From NCBI GenBank assembly GCA_020248945.1, contig JADCGQ010000049.1, positions 1 through 39,298 on the forward strand: DNA of 39,298 nucleotides, given 5' to 3'. The notes beneath the pieces are model-generated. The model made no database searches. It had not been told where the DNA came from and saw nothing but the letters and a program-made list of their open reading frames with translations. Source of the stretch: Rubrivivax sp. (lineage in GTDB: Bacteria > Pseudomonadota > Gammaproteobacteria > Burkholderiales > Burkholderiaceae_C). Position numbers and translations under genes: made by a program. Shown here in pieces: positions 9,395 through 20,389 of the stretch. Position 1 is the first letter of the stretch; each line of letters begins with the position of its first letter.

Positions 9395-10036
9395 TCAGCC
9401 CCGAAGCAGCACGATCAGCGCGCCGGCTCCGCCCTGCGGCCCGCTGGCCTGGGCGAACGCGAGCACCGCCTGTGCCTGCGCCAGCCAGCGTTGCGCCTTG
9501 CCCTTGAGCACCGGCTCGCGCCCGGGCGAGCCCAGGCCCTTGCCGTGCACCACGCGCACGCAGCGCCAGCCGCGACGCGAGGCGAGCGCCAGGAAGTCGG
9601 CGAGCGCATCGCGCGCCTCTTCGCGGCGCAGGCCGTGCAGGTCGACCTCGCCCTGGATCGCCCAGTGGCCGCGCCGCAGCCGGGCCAGCACGTCCGGGCC
9701 GATGCCCGGACGGCCGAACGACAGGCCGTCGTCGGTGTGCAGCAGCGACTCGATGTCGACCGCGTCGGACCAGGCCTCGCGCAGCGCGGCGCGTTCGTCG
9801 AGCTCGCGCTGGCGCGGCACCGGCTCGGGACGCAGCGGCGCGTGCAGCACCCGCCGCTGCCGCTGCGGCTCGGGCAGCGGCGTCACCGGGCCCACCGCAT
9901 CGACGAACTCGCGCGCGGCGCGCTCGCGTCGCGCGCGCTCGGCCGCCTCGTGCGCGCGGCGTGCCGCCGCGACGCGCTCGTGCTCGCGCAGCGCCTCGCG
10001 CAGCGCGCCCAGCTCCGACATCGTGCGGGCCTTCAT
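9395..10036 (-). CDS. Smr/MutS2-type domain protein
   Basis: A 213-residue protein with a C-terminal Smr domain (about 128-213). Its signatures are D-L-H-G-L-R-R-E-E-A and V-H-G-K-G-L-G-S-P-G. The N-terminal half is Arg/Ala/Glu-rich, with a likely helical segment at about 5-45 and a conserved-looking D-D-G-L-S-F-x-R-P-G-I near the domain border. Stand-alone Smr proteins such as E. coli SmrA/SmrB are nucleases; SmrB cleaves mRNA at collided ribosomes. Whether this protein acts on RNA or DNA cannot be told from sequence. It lies 4 bases after radC on the same strand, so the two are probably co-transcribed. Confidence 0.87.
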   Translation of the reverse strand: MKARTMSELGALREALREHERVAAARRAHEAAERARRERAAREFVDAVGPVTPLPEPQRQRRVLHAPLRPEPVPRQRELDERAALREAWSDAVDIESLLHTDDGLSFGRPGIGPDVLARLRRGHWAIQGEVDLHGLRREEARDALADFLALASRRGWRCVRVVHGKGLGSPGREPVLKGKAQRWLAQAQAVLAFAQASGPQGGAGALIVLLRG

Positions 10037-10040
10037 CGCG

Positions 10041-10712
10041 CTACAGCAACCCGCGCTCGGCCATCGAGCAGCACTGGCCGCACCCGACGACGACGTGGTC
10101 CAGCACCCGCACGTCCACCAGCGCCAGCGCGCCTTTCAGCGCCAGCGTCAGGTGCTCGTCGGCGCGCGAGGGCTCGGCCACGCCGGACGGGTGGTTGTGC
10201 GCCAGCACCACCGCGGCGGCGTTGTGCGCCAGCGCGCGCTTGACCACCTCGCGCGGGTGCACGCTGGTCTGCGCCAGCGTGCCGGCGAACAGCCGCTCGA
10301 AGGCGAGCATGCGGTGCTGCGCATCGAGGAACAGCACCGCGAAGACCTCGTGGCCGAGGCCGCCGAGCTGCAGCGCGAGATAGTCCTTCACGCGCGCCGG
10401 CGACTCGAACACCGGCGCCTCGCGCAGCCCCTGGGCGAGCGCCCGGCGGGCCAGCTCCATCACCGCCATCAGCTCGGCGCGGCGCGCCGGGCCGATGCCG
10501 CGCACGGCCGCCAGCTGGGAAGCGTCGGCCTGCAGCAGCCCGCGCAGCCCGCGGCACTGCGCCAGCAGCTGCGCCGCCAGCGCCAGCACGCCCTGGCCGC
10601 GCGTGCCGGTGCGCAGCAGCAGCGCCAGCAGTTCGGCGTCGGCCAGCGCGGCCGGGCCGAGCGCCAGCAGCCGCTCGCGCGGGCGCTGTTCTGCAGGCAG
10701 GCTCTTGATCAT
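10041..10712 (-). CDS. radC: RadC-family JAB/MPN domain protein
   Basis: A 223-residue RadC protein. An N-terminal UPF0758 helical region includes a helix-hairpin-helix-like segment ([11 protein letters not shown] at about 70-80). A JAMM/MPN metalloprotease-like domain follows, with H172 and H174 in H-N-H-P-S-G and D185 as metal ligands. The name comes from a supposed repair role that was later withdrawn; the biochemical function remains unclear. The start is ATG 10712 (M-I-K-S-L-P), where family homology begins; the frame extends upstream into non-homologous sequence. It is divergent from fkpB. Confidence 0.93.
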   Translation of the reverse strand: MIKSLPAEQRPRERLLALGPAALADAELLALLLRTGTRGQGVLALAAQLLAQCRGLRGLLQADASQLAAVRGIGPARRAELMAVMELARRALAQGLREAPVFESPARVKDYLALQLGGLGHEVFAVLFLDAQHRMLAFERLFAGTLAQTSVHPREVVKRALAHNAAAVVLAHNHPSGVAEPSRADEHLTLALKGALALVDVRVLDHVVVGCGQCCSMAERGLL

Positions 10713-10742
10713 GTGCGGCGCGGCGCCAGGCGAGGCGGTCGG

Positions 10743-10748
10743 TACAAT
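10743..10748 (+). promoter_or_regulatory. Possible -10 box upstream of fkpB
   Basis: TACAAT lies between radC and fkpB on the plus strand, about 147 bases before the chosen fkpB start. No good -35 box is visible 16-18 bases upstream. The assignment rests on the close match to the -10 consensus in otherwise GC-rich sequence. Confidence 0.35.
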
Positions 10749-10894
10749 CGGTGGCAGTCTATGCGGCGCCGAGCGGCCCCGCACCACCTTCGGGAACGGG
10801 TGCCGGCGGGCCCTCCGCCCCCGCCCTCCGGCAGGCACCCGGACGAGGGTGCGCGCCGGCCCGTCCCGCACGCCAAACCCTGCCACCACCCCCC

Positions 10895-11341
10895 GTGACC
10901 GCCACCGTCCGCCCCGGCTCGTTCCTGACGCTGCACTACCGCCTGGCCGCTGGCGACGGCACGCCGGTGGTGGACACCTTCGCCGACAAGCCGGCGACGC
11001 TGTCGCTCGGCGCCGGGCAGCTGGCGCCGGCCATCGAGGAGCGGCTGGTCGGGCTCGCCGAGGGGGCCGAGGCCACCTTCGAGCTGCCGCCCGGGGCCGC
11101 CTTCGGCGAGCGCAACCCCGAGCTGCTGCAGCGCGTGCGGCGCACGCTGCTCGACGAACTGGGCGACCCCGATGCCGATTACGCCGTCGGCGACGTGGTC
11201 CAGTTCCCCACGCCCGACGGCCAGGCCAGCTACGCCGGCGTCGTGCGCGAGTGCGGCCCCGACTGGCTGCTGTTCGACTTCAACCATCCGCTGGCGGGCC
11301 GCGCGGTGCGCTTCGACGTCAAGCTGCTGGGGGTCATGTGA
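10895..11341 (+). CDS. fkpB: FKBP-type peptidyl-prolyl isomerase (SlpA/FkpB)
   Basis: A 148-residue SlyD/SlpA-type prolyl isomerase. The sequence follows the family: [14 protein letters not shown], the lid region around [20 protein letters not shown] and the closing F-D-F-N-H-P-L-A-G with V-K-L-L. It lacks the His/Cys-rich metal-binding tail of SlyD, which fits SlpA. The start is taken as GTG 10895 (V-T-A-T-V-R-P-G-S); the upstream part of the frame is Pro/Ala-rich and unlike the family. Adjacency to ispH is the conserved fkpB-ispH arrangement, and the stop overlaps the ispH start. Confidence 0.9.
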   Translation: MTATVRPGSFLTLHYRLAAGDGTPVVDTFADKPATLSLGAGQLAPAIEERLVGLAEGAEATFELPPGAAFGERNPELLQRVRRTLLDELGDPDADYAVGDVVQFPTPDGQASYAGVVRECGPDWLLFDFNHPLAGRAVRFDVKLLGVM

Positions 11342-12444
11342 GCGCAGGCACGGCCGACGGGGTGCGCGTCGACGAGGTGCTGCTGGCCGAGCCGCGCGGC
11401 TTCTGCGCCGGCGTGGACCGGGCCATCGAGATCGTCGAGCGGGCGCTGGTGCGCTTCGGCGCGCCGATCTACGTGCGCCACGAGATCGTGCACAACACCT
11501 TCGTCGTCAACGACCTCAAGGCCAAGGGTGCCATCTTCATCGAGGACCTGGCCGAGGTACCGCCGGGGGCTACGCTGGTGTTCAGCGCCCACGGCGTCAG
11601 CAAGGCCGTGCGCAGCGAGGCCGCGCGGCGCGGCTTCCAGGTCTTCGACGCCACCTGCCCGCTGGTCACCAAGGTGCACGTCGAGGTGGCCAAGCTCTCC
11701 AAGGAGGGCTACGAGTTCATCATGATCGGCCACAAGGGCCACCCCGAGGTCGAGGGCACGATGGGCCAGCTGCACGAGGGCATCTACCTCGTGGAGGACG
11801 TGGCCGACGTGGCGCGCGTGCAGCCGCGCGGCGGGCGGCTGGCGGTGGTGACGCAGACCACGCTGTCGGTGGACGACGCGGCCGAGATCCTGGCGGCGGT
11901 CAAGCAGCGCTTCCCGCACGTGCGCGAGCCGAAGAAGCAGGACATCTGCTACGCCACGCAGAACCGGCAGGACGCGGTCAAGGTGCTCGCGCCCGCGGTC
12001 GACGTCGTCGTCGTCGTGGGCAGCCCCACCAGCAGCAACAGCAACCGCCTGCGCGAGCTGGCCGAGCGGCTGGGCACGCCGGCCTACATGGTCGACAGCG
12101 CCGAAGACCTCGACCCGGCGTGGCTCGACGGCCGGCGCCGTGTCGGCCTGACCGCCGGCGCCTCGGCGCCGGACATCCTGGTGCAGCAGGTGATCGCGCG
12201 GCTGCGCGAGCTGGGCGCGCTGTCGCTGCGCAAGATGGACGGTGTCGAGGAGTCGGTGCACTTCCCGCTGCCGCGCGGGCTGGGCGACCGCAGCATGGCC
12301 GAGCTGGCCGCGGCGCGTGCGGCGGGCCACGCGGCGGAGCTCGACGAGCAGGACGAGGGCGATGCCGCCGCCAGCGCGGGCGCCACCGCAGCCGGCGACA
12401 GCGCCGCCCCGGCCGGCAGCGCCCGGACCGTCGACCGATCTTGA
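11338..12444 (+). CDS. ispH: 4-hydroxy-3-methylbut-2-enyl diphosphate reductase
   Basis: A 368-residue iron-sulfur enzyme of the MEP isoprenoid pathway. It reduces HMBPP to isopentenyl and dimethylallyl diphosphate. The three [4Fe-4S] cysteines are C23 (G-F-C-A-G), C107 (D-A-T-C-P) and C204 (D-I-C-Y-A-T-Q-N). Substrate-binding H-E-I-V-H-N, S-A-H-G-V-S and S-P-T-S-S-N-S-N are present. The start is GTG 11338, overlapping the fkpB stop; no in-frame ATG precedes the homology. The catalytic core ends near residue 315. A further 50 or so Ala/Asp/Glu/Gly-rich residues make it longer than the roughly 315-residue E. coli enzyme. That tail looks disordered and is probably dispensable. Confidence 0.96.
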   Translation: MSAGTADGVRVDEVLLAEPRGFCAGVDRAIEIVERALVRFGAPIYVRHEIVHNTFVVNDLKAKGAIFIEDLAEVPPGATLVFSAHGVSKAVRSEAARRGFQVFDATCPLVTKVHVEVAKLSKEGYEFIMIGHKGHPEVEGTMGQLHEGIYLVEDVADVARVQPRGGRLAVVTQTTLSVDDAAEILAAVKQRFPHVREPKKQDICYATQNRQDAVKVLAPAVDVVVVVGSPTSSNSNRLRELAERLGTPAYMVDSAEDLDPAWLDGRRRVGLTAGASAPDILVQQVIARLRELGALSLRKMDGVEESVHFPLPRGLGDRSMAELAAARAAGHAAELDEQDEGDAAASAGATAAGDSAAPAGSARTVDRS

Positions 12445-14669
<2,225 letters not shown>

Positions 14670-14724
14670 GCACGGGGCGCAGCGACGCTGCGCGTCCGGC
14701 CCGGGCGCAGGGCGCGCCAGCCCC

Positions 14725-14730
14725 TACAAT
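14725..14730 (+). promoter_or_regulatory. Likely -10 box of tRNA-Ser
   Basis: TACAAT lies 31 bases before the tRNA 5' end, with a GC-rich stretch in between. This is a good position for a tRNA promoter with a short leader. A recognisable -35 box is lacking. Confidence 0.45.
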
Positions 14731-14760
14731 GCACGCCTCCCGCCGACCCCGGGACCTGCA

Positions 14761-14851
14761 GGAAAGGTGGCAGAGTGGTCGAATGCGCCGGACTCGAAAT
14801 CCGGTGTACGGTTTCACCGTACCGTGGGTTCGAATCCCACCCTTTCCGCCA
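14761..14851 (+). tRNA. tRNA-Ser (anticodon CGA)
   Basis: A 91-base class II tRNA with encoded CCA. The acceptor stem pairs GGAAAGG (14761-14767) with CCTTTCC (14841-14847). The anticodon stem CCGGA/TCCGG encloses the loop CTCGAAA, giving anticodon CGA, which reads UCG (serine). A long variable arm, GTACGGTTT...ACCGTAC-like, follows as expected for tRNA-Ser. The T arm GTGGG-TTCGAAT-CCCAC is perfect. The accessory gene region begins directly downstream, a common arrangement for island insertion at tRNA 3' ends. Confidence 0.97.
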
Positions 14852-15218
14852 CCCTACGAGGGAAGTCCGCTTGGATTTCTTCTGTACCCACGTTCCGATC
14901 CACGCGGGCCGCTTCGTTTGGGCACACGGTCCGAGCTTGCCGGGTCGTTAGTGCAGACGACTCCGATCGGCCATCAGGAGACATTGGCGAAAGGCAGGTT
15001 TGTGGTGCGCCGCCTTGCCCATCTCACAATAGACCCAACCGGTCCAGCTTGCGGCGGCACAGGGGCGCGCGGCCAGGTGTTCCTTCGATCAAGCACCATC
15101 ACAGACCGGTGAGGCAGTGGCAAGCGATCTACAGCTTCGACGCCCGTTTCAGGAACAGCAGGGAAGCGAGGCGCCGCTTGGCAGCAAGGCGTCGACTCCG
15201 AACTTCAACGCAGTTGCC
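14852..15218. other. Junction between tRNA-Ser and accessory region
   Basis: These 367 bases between the tRNA and the stop of the D-amino-acid dehydrogenase-like gene hold no gene I can support. Short open frames exist on both strands but have no recognisable protein features. No integrase fragment and no second copy of the tRNA 3' end were found by eye. The composition seems a little less GC-rich than the housekeeping genes to the left. Confidence 0.45.
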
Positions 15219-16370
15219 TCAGCCGGCCAGCCCCCTCGTCAAGGCGGATCGCGTCGGCGCAAGGTCTTGCGCATGCACGCCTGGCCCGGCGACGTCGTCC
15301 GGTAGCGGCAGGCCCAGCAGCAGGGCCGCCGCAGTGCGTGCCAGCGAAGGGGCCATCTGGATGCCGTAGCCGCCTTGCCCTGCCAGCCAGAAGAAGCCCT
15401 CGGCGGCTGCGTCGTAGCCGACCACCGGCGAGCGGTCGGACACAAAGCTGCGTAGGCCGGCCCAGCGGTGGTTGAGCTTGCGCACGCGCATGCTCGTCGC
15501 AGTCTCGAATCGGTCCACCGCGATGGCAATGTCCATCTCGTCGGGTGTGACGTCGCAAGGGTCCATCGGGTCCTCGTTGGCCGGCGACAGCAGCAACTGC
15601 CCGGCATCGGGCTTGAAGTAGAACTGCTCGTCGACATCGATGACCAGGGGCCATGCGCGGATGTCCAGCCCCGGTGGTGCGGACAGCGTCACCGCGGTGC
15701 GGCGCATCGGCTGCAAGCCGACCGTCGGCACACCTGCCTGCCGGGCCACGCTGTCGGCCCAGGCCCCCGTCGCATTGACGAGGACGGGCGCCTCGTAGTC
15801 GCCGGCCCGAGATCGCACGCGCCACGAACCGGCGGCGCGCTCGATCGCGACCTCGTAGGCGCCGAGCACCAGCCGGGCACCCGCCTGCCGCGCCTGGCGG
15901 ATGAAACCCTGGTGAATGGCGGCCACATCCATGTCGCTGCCCGATTCGTCGATGGCCGCAGCCGCAATCCAGTCGGGCCGCAGGATCGGGCACAAGCCCA
16001 TCGCCGCTTCGGCCGACAAGGCACGCAGCGTGGCCGGCGCATCGGGTGCGTCGAGCATGGCGCACAGCGCCGCCAATCGCTGCGTGTCGCACACGAAGAG
16101 CGCGCTGCGCGGCGAGAGCAAAGGCGCTGCAGCAAACCCGGCCGGTGGGCGTTCCAGAAAGGCCCGGCTGGCTCGCGTCAAGGCGCGCACGGTGGCGTTG
16201 CCGTAGCTCTCGAAGAACATGGCCGCAGATCGACCGGTCGCATGCCGCCCAGGCTGGTCCTCGATCTCCACCAGAACCACCTTGCGGTGCGGCGCCAATT
16301 CGGCGGCCAGCGATGCACCCGCCATGCCGGCGCCGAGGATGATGACGTCGCTTGCCGTGAACATGGTCAT
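15219..16370 (-). CDS. D-arginine dehydrogenase-like FAD enzyme (DadA/DauA family)
   Basis: A 383-residue FAD-dependent oxidoreductase of the DAO fold. The N-terminal dinucleotide-binding motif L-G-A-G-M-A-G-A-S is at 12-20, and the acidic ribose-binding E35 ends the second strand. Then follow H-A-T-G-R-S-A-A, V-R-A-L-T-x-A-S-R-A-F-L-x-x-P-P-A-G-F, P-L-L-S-P-R, a C-terminal W-A-G-L-R-S-F-V and G-F-F-W-x-A-x-Q-G-G-Y-G-I-Q. These runs closely follow my memory of Pseudomonas D-arginine dehydrogenase DauA, which oxidises D-amino acids to imino acids. The substrate here is not certain. The start ATG 16370 has GGAG upstream and starts at the FAD motif. It is co-oriented with, and 67 bases downstream of, the VOC gene. 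RidA, encoded at 37,631, would suit its imine product. Confidence 0.85.
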   Translation of the reverse strand: MTMFTASDVIILGAGMAGASLAAELAPHRKVVLVEIEDQPGRHATGRSAAMFFESYGNATVRALTRASRAFLERPPAGFAAAPLLSPRSALFVCDTQRLAALCAMLDAPDAPATLRALSAEAAMGLCPILRPDWIAAAAIDESGSDMDVAAIHQGFIRQARQAGARLVLGAYEVAIERAAGSWRVRSRAGDYEAPVLVNATGAWADSVARQAGVPTVGLQPMRRTAVTLSAPPGLDIRAWPLVIDVDEQFYFKPDAGQLLLSPANEDPMDPCDVTPDEMDIAIAVDRFETATSMRVRKLNHRWAGLRSFVSDRSPVVGYDAAAEGFFWLAGQGGYGIQMAPSLARTAAALLLGLPLPDDVAGPGVHAQDLAPTRSALTRGLAG

Positions 16371-16437
16371 GTGCTCCGAACGTCCCTTGGGATGGGCTTG
16401 CCCGTGGTTGTGGCGCCATCTTGCCCCGGCCCCATGA

Positions 16438-17100
16438 TCAAAGACCCAGGCCCCGGCCCGACCCCACCAGCCTGTAGCACTGTGCCCCGTGGGCCAGCGT
16501 GACGACGATGGCTGGCCGGTTGCCGGCATGCACGGGGATGTCGAGGTCCAGCACGGCGTAAATCGTGCGCAGGCCCTCGGGCTGCGGATGCGCCACGAAG
16601 ACATCCTGCACCACCGCACCCGCCGGTGCCGTGGCTGAAGGGTGCATTGAGTCCATCCAGTCGATGTAGAACGGCACCAGGCCGCGGTACAACTCGTGGT
16701 CCAGGTACAGGCCCTGCCAGCGCAGCGTGTGGCCCTGCGGCGTGACGCGTGAATTGGCCTTGCTCGGGCGCACGCCCAGTCCTGCTGCCAGCGCCCGCGA
16801 ATGCACGGCCGGCAGGTCGGACGTGGCCACGGCGAAGCTGATCACGTCGCCTTCGGGCAGAGCGGCCACGCTCTGTGCGAAGGGCGGCCGCTCGGCGCCC
16901 GCGGCTGGCGCAGGGGCCAGCACCTCGAGGTAGCACCCCGGGCCCAGCGACAACAGCGCATTGCAGGTGCCGTAGTCAGCCGCGTGTTCGCCGCCGTAGA
17001 GCGGCGTCAAGCCCAGGCCGGCGGCCAGCGCGTCGTTGGCGGCCTGCAGGTCGGGAACGGCATGGACCAGGTGATCGAATTGCGGGTTTTGCATGGCCAT
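16438..17100 (-). CDS. VOC/glyoxalase-like domain protein (first copy)
   Basis: A 220-residue protein of the vicinal-oxygen-chelate (glyoxalase-like) superfamily. The N-terminal F-D-H-L-V-H-A-V-P-D-L and G-C-Y-L-E-V-L-A-P provide the usual first metal ligands (His, Glu). The central part shows the Glyoxalase_3-type F-A-V-A-T-S-D-L pattern, and a second half carries H-P-Q-P-E-G-L. The reaction is unknown; family members include dioxygenases, isomerases and lyases. ATG 17100 is chosen because homology starts there; the downstream ATG at 17094 is equally possible. It is the first gene of a minus-strand pair with the D-arginine-dehydrogenase-like gene, and a TTGAC dyad lies 63 bases upstream. Confidence 0.78.
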   Translation of the reverse strand: MAMQNPQFDHLVHAVPDLQAANDALAAGLGLTPLYGGEHAADYGTCNALLSLGPGCYLEVLAPAPAAGAERPPFAQSVAALPEGDVISFAVATSDLPAVHSRALAAGLGVRPSKANSRVTPQGHTLRWQGLYLDHELYRGLVPFYIDWMDSMHPSATAPAGAVVQDVFVAHPQPEGLRTIYAVLDLDIPVHAGNRPAIVVTLAHGAQCYRLVGSGRGLGL

Positions 17101-17162
17101 CGGGCTTGGGTGGCGGTCAGGGTGCGGCGCTGCCGTGCAGCGCCGCAAGGCTGACACAGAAT

Positions 17163-17177
17163 TTCACTTAAAGTCAA
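17163..17177 (-). promoter_or_regulatory. TTGAC dyad, candidate operator/-35 of the VOC-flavoenzyme operon
   Basis: The 15-mer TTCACTTAAAGTCAA on the plus strand reads TTGACTTTAAGTGAA on the minus strand. TTGACT would serve as a -35 box for the minus-strand VOC gene, although the -10 17 bases on is poor. It matches the dyad at 17310 at 12 of 15 positions. Confidence 0.5.
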
Positions 17178-17309
17178 TGCATCACATGCGAGGCCCGTTT
17201 CCATACCAGCGCCATTCGCATCAGCCATCCGGCCAGTATCTCCTGCAATTGTCGCAGGGAGTCCGCGATCCCGGCAGCCGCCAGATAGACTGAATCGCCA
17301 CGCAACAAC

Positions 17310-17324
17310 TTGACTAATAGTCAA
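17310..17324 (+). promoter_or_regulatory. TTGAC dyad, candidate operator/-35 of the first amidohydrolase
   Basis: TTGACTAATAGTCAA is a dyad with perfect 6-base arms (TTGACT/AGTCAA) around AAT. TTGACT at 17310-17315 fits a sigma-70 -35 box, with TACCCT at 17332-17337 as the -10 after a 16-base spacer. The amidohydrolase start lies 45 bases past the dyad. A repressor bound here would block the polymerase. Confidence 0.55.
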
Positions 17325-17368
17325 TGTTTGGTACCCTGCGCTTCCCGACTCTGCGCCCCGGGTACCGC

Positions 17369-18700
17369 ATGTCAACAGCCATCGCCTTCGAGCACGCGAC
17401 CGTACACACCATGGCCGGGGACGAAGCCCTGCAGGATCACACCCTGGTCGTGCGCGACGGCCGCATCGCGGCGCTAGGCCCCACGGCGGCGTTGGCAGTT
17501 CCTGCCGACGCGCAGCGCATCGACGCCACCGGCTGGCACCTCCTGCCTGGCCTGGCCGACATGCACGTACACCTGACGCCGCTGGGCGTGGGCGCGGCCG
17601 ATGGCTTCGCCCCTGACGAAGCCGCCGCGCTGGCCCGCAGCGCCCAGGTGCTGCAGGTCTACCTGCTGCACGGCGTGACCACGGTCCGCAACATGGCCGG
17701 CACGCCCTGGCACCTGCAGCTGCGACAGGCCGTGCGCGAAGGCCGCGTGGCCGGGCCGCGCATCCACACCACCGGCCCCATCCTGGAAACGCGCTTCACC
17801 TTCGCGCAGCTGGCCGACTTCGGGCAGCTGGTGCGCACGCCGGAAGAGGCGCGCGCCGCCGTCATCGCTCAGCACCACGCCGGGTACGACGCCATCAAGG
17901 TCTACAACGACATCGACGCCGAGGTCTACGACGCCATCGTCGCCACCTGCCGCGAACTGGGCCTGCCGATGGTGGGCCACGTGGCCTACGCCAAGGGCCT
18001 GGCCGGCGCGCTGGCCGCCCGGCAGGATTCCATCGAGCACTTCCGCTCCTATGACTTCGCGCTTGACACGCGACCGGCACCCGATGGAGCGCGCTTCGTT
18101 GGCTGGCTGCACACCACGCCGGCACGCATCCGCGAGGTGGCCGAGCGCACCGCCGAGGCCGGTACTTGGAACGTGCCCACGCTGGTGATCGAGCAGGCCC
18201 TCACCAATCTGCCGCCCGCCGAGCCGCCACCGCGCCCGCGCTGGCTGCCCGCCTGGCTGCACGACGAACTGCAGGCAGACACCACACGCTCGGTGTTCAA
18301 GCCCGAGTTCCTGCAGGCCATCGAGGCCGGCCGCTACCGCCGCTACGAGCTGCTCTCGGCACTGGACCGCGCCGGCGCGCCACTGATGGCCGGCAGCGAC
18401 TGCCCGGGCTGCGGGCTGGTGCCCGGCCAGTCCTTGTTGGACGAGTTGGACCTGTACGTCGAGGCCGGCCTCACGCCCCGCCGCGCGCTGCGCGCGGCCA
18501 CCGTGGACGCGGCGCGTTTCCTGGGGCTGGGCGACGAACTCGGCACCTTGTCCACGGGCAAGCTGGCCGACGTGCTGGTGCTGCGCGCCGACCCTGGCGC
18601 CTCCCTGGCGGCGCTGCGCCAGCCGGTGGGCGTGGTGGCAGCCGGCGTGTGGCACCCGGCCGATGAACTGGCCGCAGCCATGGCCGCCAGCGCGACCTGA
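17369..18700 (+). CDS. Metal-dependent amidohydrolase, imidazolonepropionase-like (first copy)
   Basis: A 443-residue enzyme of the amidohydrolase superfamily (TIM barrel plus small beta-sandwich). The expected metal ligands are all visible: H66-x-H68 in D-M-H-V-H, carboxylated-lysine candidate K177 (A-I-K-V-Y), H204 (V-G-H-V), H224 (I-E-H-F) and D344 (G-S-D-C-P). The N-terminal sandwich strand and the C-terminal G-K-L-A-D-V-L-V-L are typical. This clan hydrolyses amides, lactams and peptide-like bonds (prolidase and imidazolonepropionase relatives), probably with two metals. The specific substrate is unknown. ATG 17369 is preferred over ATG 17324, which overlaps the TTGAC dyad and has no ribosome-binding site. 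No signal peptide is seen. Confidence 0.88.
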   Translation: MSTAIAFEHATVHTMAGDEALQDHTLVVRDGRIAALGPTAALAVPADAQRIDATGWHLLPGLADMHVHLTPLGVGAADGFAPDEAAALARSAQVLQVYLLHGVTTVRNMAGTPWHLQLRQAVREGRVAGPRIHTTGPILETRFTFAQLADFGQLVRTPEEARAAVIAQHHAGYDAIKVYNDIDAEVYDAIVATCRELGLPMVGHVAYAKGLAGALAARQDSIEHFRSYDFALDTRPAPDGARFVGWLHTTPARIREVAERTAEAGTWNVPTLVIEQALTNLPPAEPPPRPRWLPAWLHDELQADTTRSVFKPEFLQAIEAGRYRRYELLSALDRAGAPLMAGSDCPGCGLVPGQSLLDELDLYVEAGLTPRRALRAATVDAARFLGLGDELGTLSTGKLADVLVLRADPGASLAALRQPVGVVAAGVWHPADELAAAMAASAT

Positions 18701-18770
18701 CAGGCAGGCCCGGCCGAGCCGCCGCTTGCTCCGCTTCAACCCCTTCGCCGCTTCCTCCAAGGAGACATCC

Positions 18771-20369
18771 ATGCACCCCACCCGCCTGCCCACCCAACCC
18801 GCGCCAATGCAGCGCCCCGGCCGCTGGCGCGGCTTCTGCTGCCCCATGCACATGGCCTGGGCGCTGCCCATGGGCATGGGAGCGGCCACCCAGGCCCCAG
18901 CCCCCACCGGCCCGGTGCCCAGCTTTGTCGACGGCACCGTGCACACGCTGTCGCCCTTTGCCACGCGCGGCGACGAGGCCACGCGTGACCTCTACGACAC
19001 CGTGGCGCCGGGCCGGCTGCTGGTGATCAAGGGCGCCACCGTCATCCCTATGCGGGGTGCCCAGGCCCTGCCGGCACACGATGTCTTGGTGCGCGACGGC
19101 CGTATCCGCGCCGTTCAGGCCACCGGCGCGGCCGTGCCCGAAGGCGCGCTGCGCATCGACGCCACCGGCCTGACACTGCTGCCCGGCCTGGCCGACATGC
19201 ACACGCACCCGGGCACCTTCACCTCGGCGCAGATGTGGGCCGGCATGCTGGGCGTCAGCGCCGACGTGATGACGCTGCCCTACGATCTGCAGATGTTCCT
19301 GTACCTGGCCGGCGGCATCACGCGCATCCAGGTGATGGCCGGCACGCCCGAGTACCTGGCGCTGCGCGAATCGCTGCGCAGCGGCCGCCTGCGCGGGCCG
19401 CGCATGCGCGTGGCCTCGCCGGTGATCGACGGCTACCCGGCCGTCTGGTCGCCCACCATCACCTGGCAAGTCAGCGACCCCGAAGGCGGCCGCACCGCCG
19501 CGCGCCAGGTGCTGCAGGCCGGCTACGACTTCGCCAAGCCCTACACCCGCATGCCCTACGAGGCCTATGTGGCCTTCAGCGCCGAGTGCAACGCGCTGGG
19601 CGTGGAGCGCACCGGCCACATCCCGGCCGAGGTGCGGGTGGAAGAAGCGCTGTTGCGAGGCCAGCGCGGCGTGGCCCACACCTTCGAGCTGTTCTACAAC
19701 GACCCGCCCGAAAGCCGCACCAACCTGGGCCTGCTGGCCCGGCGCGCGAAGCTGTGCGCCGAGCTGGGCGTGACGGTGCAGACCACCTTCTGCGTGTCGC
19801 GCGCCTTCGAGTACGACATCGGCCAGGTCGGCCCCGACGCCTACCCGCTGCACGACCTGCTCGACCCCGTGCTGCGCTGGCTGATGCACCCGGCCTCGCC
19901 CTTCCTGAAGGCCTTCGGGCAGGACCCGCAGATGCAGTACCAGGGCCGCGACTGCATCGCCCACACGCTGAACATGCTGCGTGCGCTGCATGCCGAGGGC
20001 GTGCGGCTGGTCACCGGCACCGACATCCCCAGCAGCAACGCCGCCGGCCACCACAGCACGCACGACGAACTGCAGGTGCTGGTGCGCGACGTCGGCCTGA
20101 GCCCGCTGGATGCGCTGCGCGCCGCCACCGTCAACGCGGCAGCGCACATGAACGATGCCGAGTCTGGCACCGTCGTGCCCGGCCAGCGCGCCGAGTTGCT
20201 GCTGCTGCGCGGCAACCCGCTGGACGACATCGCCGCCACGCGCCAGGTGGAAGCCGTGCTGATGGGCGATGCGCTGCTCACCCGCGCCGCCATCGAGCGC
20301 GGCCTGGACCGGGTTCGGGATTTGTATGGCGCGATGCCGGTGCCGCAGCACCCGGCAACCGAGCCCTGA
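18771..20369 (+). CDS. Amidohydrolase with CCPMH N-terminal extension (second copy)
   Basis: A 532-residue amidohydrolase with complete ligands: H144-x-H146 (D-M-H-T-H-P), K256 (Y-D-F-A-K-P-Y), H283 (T-G-H-I-P), H303 (V-A-H-T-F-E-L-F) and D418 (G-T-D-I-P). An extension of about 85 residues precedes the sandwich domain. It contains F-C-C-P-M-H-M at 22-28, then a Met-rich stretch and P-S-F-V-D-G-T. A similar extension occurs in the third amidohydrolase at 27,989. It could bind a metal or be an export signal, but proline and histidine make a standard signal peptide unlikely. AAGGAG lies about 7 bases before ATG 18771. A VOC gene follows 20 bases downstream. Confidence 0.86.
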   Translation: MHPTRLPTQPAPMQRPGRWRGFCCPMHMAWALPMGMGAATQAPAPTGPVPSFVDGTVHTLSPFATRGDEATRDLYDTVAPGRLLVIKGATVIPMRGAQALPAHDVLVRDGRIRAVQATGAAVPEGALRIDATGLTLLPGLADMHTHPGTFTSAQMWAGMLGVSADVMTLPYDLQMFLYLAGGITRIQVMAGTPEYLALRESLRSGRLRGPRMRVASPVIDGYPAVWSPTITWQVSDPEGGRTAARQVLQAGYDFAKPYTRMPYEAYVAFSAECNALGVERTGHIPAEVRVEEALLRGQRGVAHTFELFYNDPPESRTNLGLLARRAKLCAELGVTVQTTFCVSRAFEYDIGQVGPDAYPLHDLLDPVLRWLMHPASPFLKAFGQDPQMQYQGRDCIAHTLNMLRALHAEGVRLVTGTDIPSSNAAGHHSTHDELQVLVRDVGLSPLDALRAATVNAAAHMNDAESGTVVPGQRAELLLLRGNPLDDIAATRQVEAVLMGDALLTRAAIERGLDRVRDLYGAMPVPQHPATEP

Positions 20370-20389
20370 CCAGAACCTGGAGAGCCGGC

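Noticed and set aside
14852..15218. Integrase fragment or attachment-site repeat beside the tRNA
   Set aside because: No tyrosine-recombinase motif and no second copy of the tRNA 3' end could be seen by eye in the window.
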